Shown piece by piece: positions 37,346 through 47,023 of a stretch of 64,000 bases of DNA. A model generated the notes under the pieces. The model was not told the DNA's origin and did not search any database. It saw only the letters and a program-made list of their open reading frames with translations. The translations under genes and the position numbers were made by a program. The DNA comes from Paludibacteraceae bacterium (GTDB taxonomy: Bacteria; Bacteroidota; Bacteroidia; Bacteroidales; Paludibacteraceae): NCBI GenBank assembly GCA_017547145.1, contig JAFYQJ010000012.1, positions 1-64,000 of the forward strand. The letters are read 5' to 3'. Positions within the stretch are counted from its first letter, which is position 1. The number at the start of each line of letters is the position of its first letter.

Positions 37346-38320
37346 ATGAAAAAAATTACACTTGTTTTTGCTTTTATGCTTGCTGTAGCAGGAGCTGCGG
37401 CACAGAGTATGTATGTACACAAAACCGATGGCAACGTGTACGAGTTTAAGGTATCGGACGTAGATAGTATCAATTTTGCAGCAAGCACTTCCGACGACTA
37501 TTTTTATACAGTAACCTATATACCAAATGGTGGAGAAGGTGAAGTTATGATAGATACCGTATGTTATGGTGCAGAATATACGGTAATAAATGGAAATTTA
37601 ATCTTCTCCAATGATGGGTCATATTGCGATACATGGAATACGAAGTCAGACGGAACGGGTGCATCTTATATTCCTACTGAAAGTATAACAATAATGAAAC
37701 ATATTACACTTTATGCTCAATGGAATTCATGTACAGGCGTTGAAAATGGATATGGATATGTAGATTTAGGACTTTCTGTAAAATGGGCGACTTGTAATAT
37801 TGGAGCGTTCACTCCTGAAAGTTTTGGAAATTATTATGCTTGGGGAGAAGCTGCAACTAAAAATTTCTATGATTGGAGTAATTATAGATGGTATAATCCA
37901 GCAAATACAAATTATTTACTTAAATACTATAAATCCGGAACTGGAACTGATAATAAAACGGCTCTAGAACTTGAAGATGATGTCGCACATATTAATTGGG
38001 GAGGGCTATGGCGCATGCCTACAACGACAGAATGGAGCGAATTACAAGAAAATTGTACTTGGACTTGGGTAACGCAGAATGGAATTAATGGTTATGAAGT
38101 AAAAGCCACAAATGGAAATTCCATATTTTTACCAACAGCAGGTTTTTACGAAATCTATATTAGGCAAGATGTGAACATTTCGGGTTATTATTGGTCTAAA
38201 TCATTAAAAGAATCTAGCACATCCAATGCATACGCACAACATTTTAATTCAAAAAGTATTAATAAATCCTCAAAAAATAGAAATTTGGGATTGCCTATTC
38301 GTGCAGTATTAAAAAAATAA
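37346..38320 (+). CDS. Secreted protein with Listeria-Bacteroides repeat and FISUMP domain
   Basis: This 324-residue exported protein has a signal peptide ending AAAQS. The N-terminal module VYEFKVSDVDSINF matches the VYELSTLRSLTF module of the preceding gene. A Listeria-Bacteroides type repeat follows at about 53-127 (YTVTYIPNGGEGE ... HITLYAQW). The C-terminal half is a Fibrobacter-type major paralogous (FISUMP) domain: YGYVDLGLSVKWATCNIG, YYAWGEA, LWRMPTTTEWSEL, GFYEIY, YYWSKS and GLPIRAV. No sorting domain is present, so its surface route is unclear. The start context AAAAAAAGAG before the ATG equals that of the preceding gene. The substrate or ligand is unknown. Confidence 0.8.
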   Translation: MKKITLVFAFMLAVAGAAAQSMYVHKTDGNVYEFKVSDVDSINFAASTSDDYFYTVTYIPNGGEGEVMIDTVCYGAEYTVINGNLIFSNDGSYCDTWNTKSDGTGASYIPTESITIMKHITLYAQWNSCTGVENGYGYVDLGLSVKWATCNIGAFTPESFGNYYAWGEAATKNFYDWSNYRWYNPANTNYLLKYYKSGTGTDNKTALELEDDVAHINWGGLWRMPTTTEWSELQENCTWTWVTQNGINGYEVKATNGNSIFLPTAGFYEIYIRQDVNISGYYWSKSLKESSTSNAYAQHFNSKSINKSSKNRNLGLPIRAVLKK

Positions 38321-38328
38321 ACGCTAAC

Positions 38329-38362
38329 AAAAAAGGAACCTCGATTTGAGGTTCCTTTTTTT
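38329..38362 (+). terminator. Terminator after the FISUMP gene
   Basis: AAAAAGGAACCTC pairs with GAGGTTCCTTTTT around a 5-base loop, followed by more T. Confidence 0.9.
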
Positions 38363-38365
38363 GTG

Positions 38366-38397
38366 TTTGTTTGAAAATGAATAAGTATTTACTTTTG
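38366..38397 (+). promoter_or_regulatory. Promoter of the DUF5020 gene
   Basis: TTTG (38366-38369), a 20-base spacer and TACTTTTG (38390-38397). The core shares 18 of 19 bases with the promoter at 36597-36628. Confidence 0.75.
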
Positions 38398-38450
38398 TGT
38401 TATTCAAATTATTCTTCTATAAAAAACTAAAGGAAATTTGTCGGCAAATA

Positions 38451-39110
38451 GTGAAAAACAAATTATTCATATTCCTAATGTATGGAGCTTTACTGTGTTA
38501 CTGTAGCAAAGTTTATGCTCAAGAAGATAATGCACCATTTGTTGAAAGTTCAATCTTCACATCCTACTCCACCGACAATGAATTAAAACTAATATCGGAA
38601 ACAACGGGAATTGGGAAAAATTACGTTGGTTACGTTTACATAGAACTCGGAGCAACTCCTGTTGCCGACTCAAATAACAATTGGGCATATACCCAAATAT
38701 TTTGGGAGCAGAAATTTTGGCAGCAACCTATATATATTCATGTTGAATATAGGGCACTTTTGACAAATAGTTATGAGAACGATTTTTATTTAGGACTTGC
38801 TTATACCTTTACATCAAGTAAAGGTTTTTTGGCTTTGGAGCCTCTATACAGGTACGGTCCCAACGCCGGACACGGAACTCAACTATCAGTTGTTGGAGGT
38901 TGGGAATGGAAATATGTCAGTTTAGCACATTTTACGGATTTATATTGGACCAGTAAAATGACTACACCACTCACCATGTACAATGAATGTAGGTGTTTCT
39001 TTAAGATATGCCCAAAATTTCATATAGGGGCCATAGGAATAATGGCCTACTCTTTTCAAAGAAAGATGGATATGCTATCAGCATCAGTAGCCATCAAATT
39101 AAATTTATAA
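38451..39110 (+). CDS. DUF5020 family outer-membrane barrel protein
   Basis: This 219-residue exported protein resembles DUF5020, a Bacteroidota family related to Tsx-like channels. Features include SSIFTSYSTDNELKL, alternating aromatic strands, LEPLYRYGPNAGHGTQLSVVGGWEW, LAHFTDLYW and a short C-terminal strand ending in KLNL. The start is a GTG at 38451: it gives a proper signal peptide (KNKLFIFLMYGALLCYCSKVYAQ after the first residue) and lies about 48 bases after the predicted transcript start. A longer frame from a GTG at 38397 would begin inside the -7 box. The substrate is unknown. Confidence 0.75.
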   Translation: MKNKLFIFLMYGALLCYCSKVYAQEDNAPFVESSIFTSYSTDNELKLISETTGIGKNYVGYVYIELGATPVADSNNNWAYTQIFWEQKFWQQPIYIHVEYRALLTNSYENDFYLGLAYTFTSSKGFLALEPLYRYGPNAGHGTQLSVVGGWEWKYVSLAHFTDLYWTSKMTTPLTMYNECRCFFKICPKFHIGAIGIMAYSFQRKMDMLSASVAIKLNL

Positions 39111-39142
39111 AGATATTCCTTGACTAGTCAAGGAATATCTTT
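39109..39142. terminator. Bidirectional terminator, perfect 34-base palindrome
   Basis: AAAGATATTCCTTGACT is followed by its exact complement, centred between 39125 and 39126. It overlaps the last bases of the DUF5020 stop codon and lies 32 bases past the pgm stop, so it can serve both convergent genes. Confidence 0.85.
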
Positions 39143-39174
39143 ATTCAATAATATTTTTTATTTTTTTAAGAAGT

Positions 39175-40926
39175 TTAAATTCCTAATGATTGGCGTACAG
39201 CTTCTATTTTTTCTTGAGCAAAAGCCTCTGCACTTTCATAGTCGGCACGGCTATTCATTTTTGCTCTCACCTCAATATAGAACTTAATTTTTGGCTCTGT
39301 ACCCGATGGGCGAACAGAGATTTTTGTTCCATCTTCGGTAAAGAATTGCAGCACGTTAGACGACTCAGGAAAATCAAGTTCTGATTTTACGCCTGTAAGT
39401 AAGTTGTTTTGTTGCAAGAATTGATAATCTTTTATCACAACCACAGGGCTACCTGCTATCTCTTTCGGAGGATTCACACGGAATTTTTTCATCATTTGCT
39501 GGATTTCGTCAGCACCCTCTTTACCTTTTTTCACAATAGAAATACCTTTTTCTTTACTAAAACCAAATTCTACATAAATATCTTGCAAAAGTTCGAATAG
39601 CGTCATTCCATTATCTTTAGCCCAAGCAGTCAATTCTGCCATCAAAGCACATGAAGCTACAGCATCTTTATCGCGCACAAAGTCAGCAGGCATATAGCCG
39701 TAACTTTCTTCACCACCGCCAATAAACTTACGCTTACCTTCTTGCTCACGAATAACTGCAGCAATCCATTTAAAACCTGTGTAGCAGTCGAACATTTCAA
39801 CCTTATACTTATTGCAAACATCTTTTATCAACTCCGACGTTACAATCGTTTTCACCATAAAATCGGTTTTGTTTAAAATGCCCAGTTCCTTTCTACGACG
39901 CAAAATGTAATACGTAAACATCAAGTCCGTTTGGTTTCCATTCACTAAAATCCATTCACCCTTGTCGTTTTTGATAGCAATACCCATACGGTCGGCATCA
40001 GGATCCGAAGCCATAACAATATCAGCATCAACGGCTTGTGCTTTTTTTATAGCCATATCCAATGCTGCTGGCTCTTCTGGATTTGGAGAAACTACAGTTG
40101 GAAAATCGCCACTTACAACGCATTGTTCGTCAACTAAAATAACATTTTCAAAACCAATTTCTTGCAAACAACGTGGGATTAATTTAATACCCGTACCATG
40201 AATAGGTGTGTAAACAATTTTTAAATCGGCATTGCGTTTGATAGAATCTGGCGACAAGAAAATAGACTTGACTTGCTCCAAATATACTTTATCAATATCC
40301 TCTCCTATAATTTGAATCAACTCCTTGTTTCCTTCAAATTTAATATCGCTTGGTCCTTTTATTTTTGCAACTTCAGCAATAACATTCATATCGTGTGGAG
40401 CTATCATTTGAGCTCCATCGTTCCAATATGCTTTATAACCGTTGTATTCTTTTGGATTATGGCTAGCTGTCAAAATAATACCACTTTGACAACCTAAATG
40501 ACGAATTGCAAACGACATTTCAGGTGTAGGTCGCAACGACTCAAACAAATAAACCTTGATGCCATTAGCCGAGAAAATATCTGCAGATATTTCGGCAAAC
40601 AAACGACTATTATTTCGGCTATCGTGTCCAACCACAACCGAAATTTGAGGAAGATTTGAAAATTCTCTTTTCAAATAATTACTTAAACCTTGAGTTGCAG
40701 CACCTACAGTGTAAATATTCATTCTATTTGAACCTACACCCATTATTCCACGCAAACCTCCAGTGCCAAATTCTAAATCTTTATAAAAACTTTCTATCAA
40801 CTCTGTTTTATCATCAGCCTCTAACATACGCTTAACCTCTGCCTTTGTCTCTGCATTGTAATCACCATTAAGCCATGTTTGTGCTTTTTCTACTACGCTT
40901 TCCAACAATTCTTTTGTATTGCTCAT
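39175..40926 (-). CDS. Phosphoglucomutase/phosphomannomutase family
   Basis: This 583-residue alpha-D-phosphohexomutase interconverts sugar 1- and 6-phosphates. The length is that of the large PgcA/PGM2-like type. FGTGGLRGIMGVGSNRMN starts domain 1. The phosphoserine loop is TASHNPKEYNGYKAYW and the metal loop is DPDADRMGIAI. GGGEESYGYMPADFVRDKDAV binds sugar, and RPSGTEPKIKFYIE binds phosphate. It is paired with manA 11 bases upstream, so it may feed glucose 1-phosphate or mannose 1-phosphate to the polysaccharide genes of this window. Which sugar is preferred cannot be read by eye. Confidence 0.93.
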   Translation of the reverse strand: MSNTKELLESVVEKAQTWLNGDYNAETKAEVKRMLEADDKTELIESFYKDLEFGTGGLRGIMGVGSNRMNIYTVGAATQGLSNYLKREFSNLPQISVVVGHDSRNNSRLFAEISADIFSANGIKVYLFESLRPTPEMSFAIRHLGCQSGIILTASHNPKEYNGYKAYWNDGAQMIAPHDMNVIAEVAKIKGPSDIKFEGNKELIQIIGEDIDKVYLEQVKSIFLSPDSIKRNADLKIVYTPIHGTGIKLIPRCLQEIGFENVILVDEQCVVSGDFPTVVSPNPEEPAALDMAIKKAQAVDADIVMASDPDADRMGIAIKNDKGEWILVNGNQTDLMFTYYILRRRKELGILNKTDFMVKTIVTSELIKDVCNKYKVEMFDCYTGFKWIAAVIREQEGKRKFIGGGEESYGYMPADFVRDKDAVASCALMAELTAWAKDNGMTLFELLQDIYVEFGFSKEKGISIVKKGKEGADEIQQMMKKFRVNPPKEIAGSPVVVIKDYQFLQQNNLLTGVKSELDFPESSNVLQFFTEDGTKISVRPSGTEPKIKFYIEVRAKMNSRADYESAEAFAQEKIEAVRQSLGI

Positions 40927-40937
40927 ATCTATTTTTA

Positions 40938-41918
40938 TTATTTGTTCTTAATATAAACCTCTAACACCTTAGCTTTGTTCAACGATTTCAAAGTAATATT
41001 TTCCATTGATGCAGGCACTAAAATTGTTTCACCCATTTTCAAAGGCTCAACGCCACCATCCCAACATACTTCCAAATCCCCCTCAACTCCCATTAAAATC
41101 ACAAACGAATCCATAAGCGAATAGTTTCGTTCTACCTCACCTTTAACCGCTAAAACGTTAGTTGTAAAATGTTCACAATCTACTACATTTACAGGTTCGT
41201 TAGTTTTTACGTCGTATTTGATTTTAGCATCTTCTACATACGAAAAATCGATAGCATCTACAGCTAAATCGGTATGCAATTCACGAGGATTTCCATTTGA
41301 ATCAAGGCGATTGAAATCATAAATACGATAGGTAATATCCGATGTCTCTTGTATTTCTGCAATCAAACAACCTTTTCCAATGGCATGAACTCTACCTGCT
41401 GGCATAAAAAACACATCTCCTTTTTGCACGTCATAAGATCTCAATTGTGCTTCTAATGTATTATCTTCTACACTTTTAAGATAAGTTTCTTTATCCATTT
41501 CAGAAACAAATCCTGAAATCAACTGGGCATTTTCATCTGCATCCAAAAGATACCACATTTCTGTTTTCCCCAAAGAATTATGTCTTTCTGCTGCCATTTC
41601 ATCGTCAGGATGAACCTGTATAGAAAGAGCATCGTTAGCATCAATTACTTTTATCAACAAAGGGAACTGATTGCCATAACGACTATAAACAGCATCGCCA
41701 ACCAAATCGCCCATATAAATTTCTAACAATTCCGACAAGCTATTGTCCGCTAATGTACCATTTACAACGATAGATTCATCACCTTCTACTCCCGACAAAT
41801 CCCAACTTTCACCGGCATTTGGCAAACTTCCAAAATCACGATGAAATATAGTGTTCAACTTCTGACCACCCCAAATTTTATCTTTTAAAATAGGTTTAAA
41901 CTTTAATGGATAAAGCAT
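40938..41918 (-). CDS. manA: Mannose-6-phosphate isomerase, class I
   Basis: This 326-residue cupin enzyme interconverts mannose 6-phosphate and fructose 6-phosphate. The N-terminus (PLKFKPILKDKIWGGQKL) and the zinc-ligand motif QVHPDDEMA are those of the short bacterial class I. GKTEMWYLLDADE, FFMPAGRVHAIGKG and ETSDITYRIYDFNR are typical of the active site. It is the first gene of a two-gene operon with the phosphohexomutase and links the fructose phosphate pool to mannose-containing sugar nucleotides. Confidence 0.94.
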   Translation of the reverse strand: MLYPLKFKPILKDKIWGGQKLNTIFHRDFGSLPNAGESWDLSGVEGDESIVVNGTLADNSLSELLEIYMGDLVGDAVYSRYGNQFPLLIKVIDANDALSIQVHPDDEMAAERHNSLGKTEMWYLLDADENAQLISGFVSEMDKETYLKSVEDNTLEAQLRSYDVQKGDVFFMPAGRVHAIGKGCLIAEIQETSDITYRIYDFNRLDSNGNPRELHTDLAVDAIDFSYVEDAKIKYDVKTNEPVNVVDCEHFTTNVLAVKGEVERNYSLMDSFVILMGVEGDLEVCWDGGVEPLKMGETILVPASMENITLKSLNKAKVLEVYIKNK

Positions 41919-41943
41919 AGTTTTTATAATTTAATTATAAGCA

Positions 41944-41951
41944 CAAAGATA
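41944..41951 (-). promoter_or_regulatory. -7 box of manA
   Basis: TATCTTTG on the minus strand ends 25 bases before the manA ATG. Confidence 0.65.
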
Positions 41952-42007
41952 CAATAAAGAAACGAAAGAGAATGATTTTCGAGAAAATAATATTTATCAT
42001 TCACACG

Positions 42008-42658
42008 TTATACAAATCGAAGTATATACCACACTGCCATCATATGACAAAAACTACCCAAAAGCACAAAAAAATGAAAAACAGCATGTATATATTTTAC
42101 CTTATGAAAACTATAAAATAAAGCTCCAATGATATAAGCCACACCTTCGCCAACTACCCAAAGAAAAATTCTTAAATCAACAGCCTCCCAAAATTGTTTC
42201 ATTGCTACCAAAATGGTTAACCCCATTAATACAAAACATATAGTTTCTACATTACTATGATTTTTCAATCCTCTAAAACTCACAATTGTACCAATCAATG
42301 CACATAACCATGAAAAAAGGAAAATTCCCCAACCCCAAAAATCCACATTACGCATTGCAATTAACATAATAGGCGAATAACTCCCAGCTATGTGCCAATA
42401 GATAGCAGCATGGTCCAATTTTCGCAAACGATATTTCCAAACAGAATTAGACGAACAAGCATGATATGCCACAGATGCCGCATAAGAGCCTAACATACCA
42501 AACAAATAAAGCCCGACGCTTATCATTCCCAAAAGGTCAAGGCCTATAGACAAAGACTTATAAAAAAAACAAACACCAACAACACATCCACCTAAAACTC
42601 CTATTGCATGAGAAAACACATTAAGCAGCTCTTCTTTTTTCGTATAAAAATTATCCAT
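42008..42658 (-). CDS. trhA: TrhA/hemolysin III family membrane protein (PAQR)
   Basis: This 216-residue protein has seven hydrophobic helices. The PAQR family residues are visible: NVFSHAIGVLGG in helix 1, SVAYHACSS with KLDHAAIYWHIAGSY around helix 3, and YIHAVFHFFVLLGSFCHMMAV at the end, giving the three-His metal site. Homologues affect membrane fluidity or are called hemolysin III; a direct role in haemolysis is doubtful. It has its own -7 box and is monocistronic. Confidence 0.9.
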   Translation of the reverse strand: MDNFYTKKEELLNVFSHAIGVLGGCVVGVCFFYKSLSIGLDLLGMISVGLYLFGMLGSYAASVAYHACSSNSVWKYRLRKLDHAAIYWHIAGSYSPIMLIAMRNVDFWGWGIFLFSWLCALIGTIVSFRGLKNHSNVETICFVLMGLTILVAMKQFWEAVDLRIFLWVVGEGVAYIIGALFYSFHKVKYIHAVFHFFVLLGSFCHMMAVWYILRFV

Positions 42659-42680
42659 AATTACAATCTAAAATACACCA

Positions 42681-42688
42681 CAAAAATA
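42681..42688 (-). promoter_or_regulatory. -7 box of trhA
   Basis: TATTTTTG on the minus strand ends 22 bases before the ATG. Confidence 0.6.
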
Positions 42689-42745
42689 CTTAAAATATCA
42701 GAAGCAATCTTCTCCTTGTTAATTTTCGTTGCCAACTATTTTTCT

Positions 42746-42753
42746 TAACTTTG
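42746..42753 (+). promoter_or_regulatory. -7 box of the pepT operon
   Basis: TAACTTTG ends 19 bases before the pepT ATG and diverges from the trhA promoter. Confidence 0.65.
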
Positions 42754-42772
42754 CAAAAAAACAATAAAAGAT

Positions 42773-43990
42773 ATGAATATAGTAGAACGTTTCTTAAAAT
42801 ACGTATCGTTTACTACAACTTCAGACGAGAATACGGGTTTAACCCCTAGCACTCTGGGGCAAATGATTTTTGCACAATCATTACAAAACGAATTAAAAAA
42901 CATTGGATTATCGGATGTAACAATTGACGAAAATGGCTATGTAATGGCAACTCTACCTAGCAATTCTGAAAAAGTATTACCAACCATTGGTTTTATTGCC
43001 CATATGGATACAAGTCCTGAAATGACTGCAAAACATATAACTCCAAACATTATAAAAAATTATAATGGAGAAAACATCGTCCTAAATGCAGAAGACAATA
43101 TAAATTTATCACCAAAAGATTTTCCTGAATTAAAAAATTACATAGGACAAGACCTAATCGTTACAAACGGGAAAACTTTACTGGGGGCTGACGACAAAGC
43201 AGGTATTGCAGAAATTGTTACCGCAATGGAATACCTAATCAATCATCCCGAAGAAAAACATGGCACTATTAAAATTGCATTTACTCCTGACGAAGAAATA
43301 GGACAAGGTGCACAACATTTCAACGTTGAAAAATTTAATGCTGATTGGGCATACACAATAGACGGAGGCGAAATAGGCGAACTCGAATACGAAAACTTCA
43401 ATGCCGCCGTAGCAAAAATTACATTTTTTGGACGCAATGTACACCCCGGATACGCAAAACACAAAATGCTGAATTCTATACGAATAGGACAACAATTTGC
43501 TTCAATGCTACCTCGACACGAAACTCCTGAACATACAGAAGATTACGAAGGATTTTATCATTTAATAAGTTTTGAAGGAAGCGTTGAGAAAACAACCTTA
43601 CATTACATAATAAGAGACCACGATAAAAGCAAATTCGAAAGTCGCAAAAAAGAGGTGCAACATTTAGTTAATAAAATTGCAGCCGAGTTTGGAAAAGAAA
43701 GTGTTAATTTAGAAATAAAAGACCAGTATTATAATATGCGTGAAAAAATTGAACCTTCAATGCATATTATTGATTTAGCCTCTAAAGCTATGCAAGAAAT
43801 TGGTATCGAGCCAAAAATAAAACCAATACGAGGAGGTACCGATGGTGCCCAGCTTTCATTTAAAGGACTTCCTTGTCCTAATATTTTCACAGGAGGACAC
43901 AATTTTCATGGTAGATACGAATACATACCTATTCAGTCTATGGAAAAAGCGATGCAAGTTATCATAAAAATAGCAACCCTACTACAATGA
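42773..43990 (+). CDS. pepT: Peptidase T (tripeptide aminopeptidase)
   Basis: This 405-residue M20B zinc peptidase removes N-terminal residues from tripeptides in the cytosol. The metal and catalytic motifs are in order: [49 protein letters not shown] and the late [13 protein letters not shown]. Length matches E. coli PepT. Its stop overlaps the next start by 4 bases (ATGA), so the DUF3109 and mntP genes are translationally coupled. Confidence 0.96.
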   Translation: MNIVERFLKYVSFTTTSDENTGLTPSTLGQMIFAQSLQNELKNIGLSDVTIDENGYVMATLPSNSEKVLPTIGFIAHMDTSPEMTAKHITPNIIKNYNGENIVLNAEDNINLSPKDFPELKNYIGQDLIVTNGKTLLGADDKAGIAEIVTAMEYLINHPEEKHGTIKIAFTPDEEIGQGAQHFNVEKFNADWAYTIDGGEIGELEYENFNAAVAKITFFGRNVHPGYAKHKMLNSIRIGQQFASMLPRHETPEHTEDYEGFYHLISFEGSVEKTTLHYIIRDHDKSKFESRKKEVQHLVNKIAAEFGKESVNLEIKDQYYNMREKIEPSMHIIDLASKAMQEIGIEPKIKPIRGGTDGAQLSFKGLPCPNIFTGGHNFHGRYEYIPIQSMEKAMQVIIKIATLLQ

Positions 43991-44568
43991 TTCAAATAGA
44001 CAATACAATTGTATCGCTTGATCTTCTAGAGCAATTTTTTTGTTGCGATTTGGCTACTTGCAAAGGAATATGTTGCATAGAAGGTGACTCAGGAGCTCCT
44101 TTAGAACAAAGCGAAATTGCTGAAATAGAGAAAGTTCTACCTATCATTTGGAACGATTTATCTGAAAAGGCAAAACTCATTATAAAAGAACAAGGATTCC
44201 ATTATACTGACATAGAAGGAGACATTGTTACATCTATCATTGACGGCAAAGAATGCGTTTTCTCATACATAGACAATGGCGTTTGTAAATGTGCAATAGA
44301 AAAAGCATTTAAAGAGGGGAAAACCAATTTTTACAAACCAATTTCATGCCATCTATACCCAATACGAATAACAGAATACAAAACATTTACAGCAGTAAAT
44401 TATCATAAATGGGATATTTGTAAATGTGCAAAAATATATGGCGAAAAAAACAAGATTCCTGCATATATATTTTTAAAAGATGCCCTAGTTCGTCGATTTG
44501 GAAACGATTGGTATCAACAATTAAAACAAATTGCAGAACTATACAAAAAAGAGAAAGAATCTAAATGA
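43987..44568 (+). CDS. DUF3109 family cysteine-rich protein
   Basis: This 193-residue soluble protein has many cysteines in a conserved arrangement: [17 protein letters not shown] near the N-terminus, then [27 protein letters not shown] and WDICKCA. This matches DUF3109 (related to the YkgJ zinc/iron-chelating group), which probably binds a metal or an iron-sulfur cluster. Its role is unknown. Overlaps of 4 bases on both sides tie it to pepT and to mntP, which hints at metal homeostasis. Confidence 0.85.
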   Translation: MIQIDNTIVSLDLLEQFFCCDLATCKGICCIEGDSGAPLEQSEIAEIEKVLPIIWNDLSEKAKLIIKEQGFHYTDIEGDIVTSIIDGKECVFSYIDNGVCKCAIEKAFKEGKTNFYKPISCHLYPIRITEYKTFTAVNYHKWDICKCAKIYGEKNKIPAYIFLKDALVRRFGNDWYQQLKQIAELYKKEKESK

Positions 44569-45131
44569 CAATTATAGAAATCATACTTCTTGCAATAGCT
44601 TTGGCAATGGATTGTTTCACTGTATCAATTGCAGGATCTATTCAGCATCCTACATCTAACTGGAAATTAATTCTACGTTCTGCTTTATTTTTCGGGCTAT
44701 TTCAAGGGATAATGCCTTTAATTAGTTGGAGTATTGGTGTCAGTTTCAAAACTTATATCGAAAATTTTGACCATTGGATTGCTTTTATTTTACTGCTTTA
44801 TCTTGGCGGGAAAATGATATGGGAAAACAGAAAAAACACGACAAAAATCATCGAAAACAATATTTTTGATTCCTTAAAATATTTATTTTTGATGTCTATA
44901 GCAGTAAGTATTGACGCACTTTCAACAGGCATCATATTCATACCATATGGTCAACAAATATGGTTAGCTATTAGTATTATCGCTGCAACTAGTTTTATTT
45001 TTTCTATACTAGGAATTTTTATTGGAAACTTTTATGGCAAAAAGGTACATCTTAATGTAGAATTCATAGGAGGTATAATTCTAATTTGTATTGGTATAAA
45101 GATACTTATAGAACATTTATTAAGTGAATGA
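44565..45131 (+). CDS. mntP: Manganese efflux pump MntP
   Basis: This 188-residue protein has six hydrophobic helices arranged as two repeats, each with an Asp motif: LALAMDCFTVSIAGSI in the first and AVSIDALSTGIIF in the second. These acids line the ion path in MntP, which exports Mn2+ across the inner membrane. No yybP-ykoY manganese riboswitch is present here, as the gene is coupled to its upstream neighbour. It converges with the Uup-like gene with only 3 bases between the stops. Confidence 0.93.
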   Translation: MTIIEIILLAIALAMDCFTVSIAGSIQHPTSNWKLILRSALFFGLFQGIMPLISWSIGVSFKTYIENFDHWIAFILLLYLGGKMIWENRKNTTKIIENNIFDSLKYLFLMSIAVSIDALSTGIIFIPYGQQIWLAISIIAATSFIFSILGIFIGNFYGKKVHLNVEFIGGIILICIGIKILIEHLLSE

Positions 45132-45134
45132 TTA

Positions 45135-47018
45135 TCAAGCAAGTTCACTTAACTCTAACCAACGAAAAGTTTTTTCATCGATTAAATTTATTATTTCACC
45201 AAATCTAGACGATTTATTTAATAGTTCATCATTCTGCAATATTCCAGAAGCGAGCTCTTGTTCTAAAGTTCTTTTTTCTTGCTCTAACAACTCGATTTCC
45301 TTTTCTAAAGCTTCATATTCCTGTTTTTCCTTAAAGGTTAATTTTCTCTTTTTTTCAGGAATAAACTCTTCCTTTTCTTTTTTATTTTGAATAGGTTTAA
45401 CAAGTTCTTGATTTTGCAAACTCTTCCATTGACGATAGTCAGAATAATTTCCAGGAAAATCACGAACTACCGCATTGCCTTCAAACACCAGTAAATGATC
45501 AACTATTTTATCCATAAAAAAGCGATCGTGACTTACCACAATTAAACAGCCTTTAAATTGTTGCAAATAATCCTCTAAAATATTCAAAGTTGATATATCC
45601 AAATCATTTGTAGGCTCATCTAAAACCAAAAAATTCGGATTTTGCATTAAAACTGTACATAAATAAAGTCGCCTTAATTCCCCTCCACTTAGTTTATATA
45701 CATAATTATATTGTTGTTCAGGTTCAAACAAGAAATGTGTTAAAAACTGAGATGCAGTAATTTTTTTCCCTCTTCCCAAATCAACAACTTCTGCAACTTC
45801 ACGCACCACATCAATCACTCTCTTCTGTTCATCAAAACATAATCCATTTTGACTAAAATATCCAAAACGAACAGACTCTCCTATATCAAAACGCCCACTA
45901 TCCACAGGGATTTCTCCTAATAACATTTTCAAAAATGTTGATTTTCCTGTTCCATTTTCACCAATTATTCCCATTTTTTCATAACGAGAAAAATTGTAAT
46001 AAAAATTATCCAATATCTTTAACTTTCCAAAACTTTTACTAACATATTGTACTTCAAATATTTTAGAACCTATATAAACAGATTTAACATCTAATTTCAG
46101 TTGTTGATTATCACGACGAACTTTTGTTTTCCTTTCTATTTCGGCAAAAGCATCTATACGCGATTGTGCTTTTGTAGCTCGAGCTTGTGGCTGCCGACGT
46201 ATCCACTCCAATTCTTTCTTATAAAGTGCCTTTATTCGCTTTTGCTCCGCATCAAAAACCGCACTTTGTTCATCTTTTTTATCTAAATAGTAACTATAGT
46301 TACCATGATATTGATATAAAGACTTATTATCTATTTCAATAATTTCACTACAAACTCTATCAAGAAAATAACGATCATGAGTAACTAACAACAAAGTCAT
46401 TTTAGATTTTCGCAAAAAATCTTCAAGCCACTCAACCATAACTAAATCAAGATGATTTGTAGGTTCATCTAAAATCAACAGATCTGGTTCATTTATCAAT
46501 GCATTAGCTAATGCTAAACGTTTTTGCTGCCCCCCCGAAAGTTGATTAATAGGCTTATCTAAGTCATAAATCCCTAATTTACCTAGTATTTGTTTAATTC
46601 TACTTTCATAGTTCCAAGCATTTAAACTATCCATTTTGTTCAAAAGTTCATCATACTCATCAATATAACACTCAAAAACATTTGGATTTTTTTCTTGCAA
46701 TTGAACTAATTGCTCATATCGTGCAATTATACGAACAATGTCATTATCAGAAGAGAAACACGCATCTATAACCGTTTCCCCTTTTAAATTAGGAATCTGC
46801 TCTAAAAAAGCAACTCTAATATCATTTCTAAAAACAATATCACCAGAATCAGCACTATCCTTACTCGAAAGTATTTTTAACAAAGAAGTTTTACCTTTAC
46901 CATTTCGAGCGACTAATGCCATTCTTTGTCCTTCGTGCAATCCAAAGGAAATATTTTCAAATAAAATCTTATCACCATAAGATTTTGTCAAATCAGAAAC
47001 TTGTAAATAACTTACCAT
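45135..47018 (-). CDS. uup: ABC-F ATPase, Uup-like
   Basis: This 627-residue protein has two intact ABC domains and no membrane segments. Domain 1 has ARNGKGKTS, LSGGQQKR and LLILDEPTNHLD; domain 2 has GENGTGKST, LSGGELRR and [12 protein letters not shown]. The linker (KKELEWIRRQPQARATKAQSRIDAF) is the Uup/EttA-type P-site tRNA-interaction motif region. A C-terminal coiled coil (EKQEYEALEKEIELLEQEKRTLEQEL) is typical of Uup, which acts on ribosomes and affects DNA transposition. Start at 47018: a longer frame from 47039 would begin inside the terminator hairpin of the preceding gene. Confidence 0.92.
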   Translation of the reverse strand: MVSYLQVSDLTKSYGDKILFENISFGLHEGQRMALVARNGKGKTSLLKILSSKDSADSGDIVFRNDIRVAFLEQIPNLKGETVIDACFSSDNDIVRIIARYEQLVQLQEKNPNVFECYIDEYDELLNKMDSLNAWNYESRIKQILGKLGIYDLDKPINQLSGGQQKRLALANALINEPDLLILDEPTNHLDLVMVEWLEDFLRKSKMTLLLVTHDRYFLDRVCSEIIEIDNKSLYQYHGNYSYYLDKKDEQSAVFDAEQKRIKALYKKELEWIRRQPQARATKAQSRIDAFAEIERKTKVRRDNQQLKLDVKSVYIGSKIFEVQYVSKSFGKLKILDNFYYNFSRYEKMGIIGENGTGKSTFLKMLLGEIPVDSGRFDIGESVRFGYFSQNGLCFDEQKRVIDVVREVAEVVDLGRGKKITASQFLTHFLFEPEQQYNYVYKLSGGELRRLYLCTVLMQNPNFLVLDEPTNDLDISTLNILEDYLQQFKGCLIVVSHDRFFMDKIVDHLLVFEGNAVVRDFPGNYSDYRQWKSLQNQELVKPIQNKKEKEEFIPEKKRKLTFKEKQEYEALEKEIELLEQEKRTLEQELASGILQNDELLNKSSRFGEIINLIDEKTFRWLELSELA

Positions 47019-47023
47019 AATAT

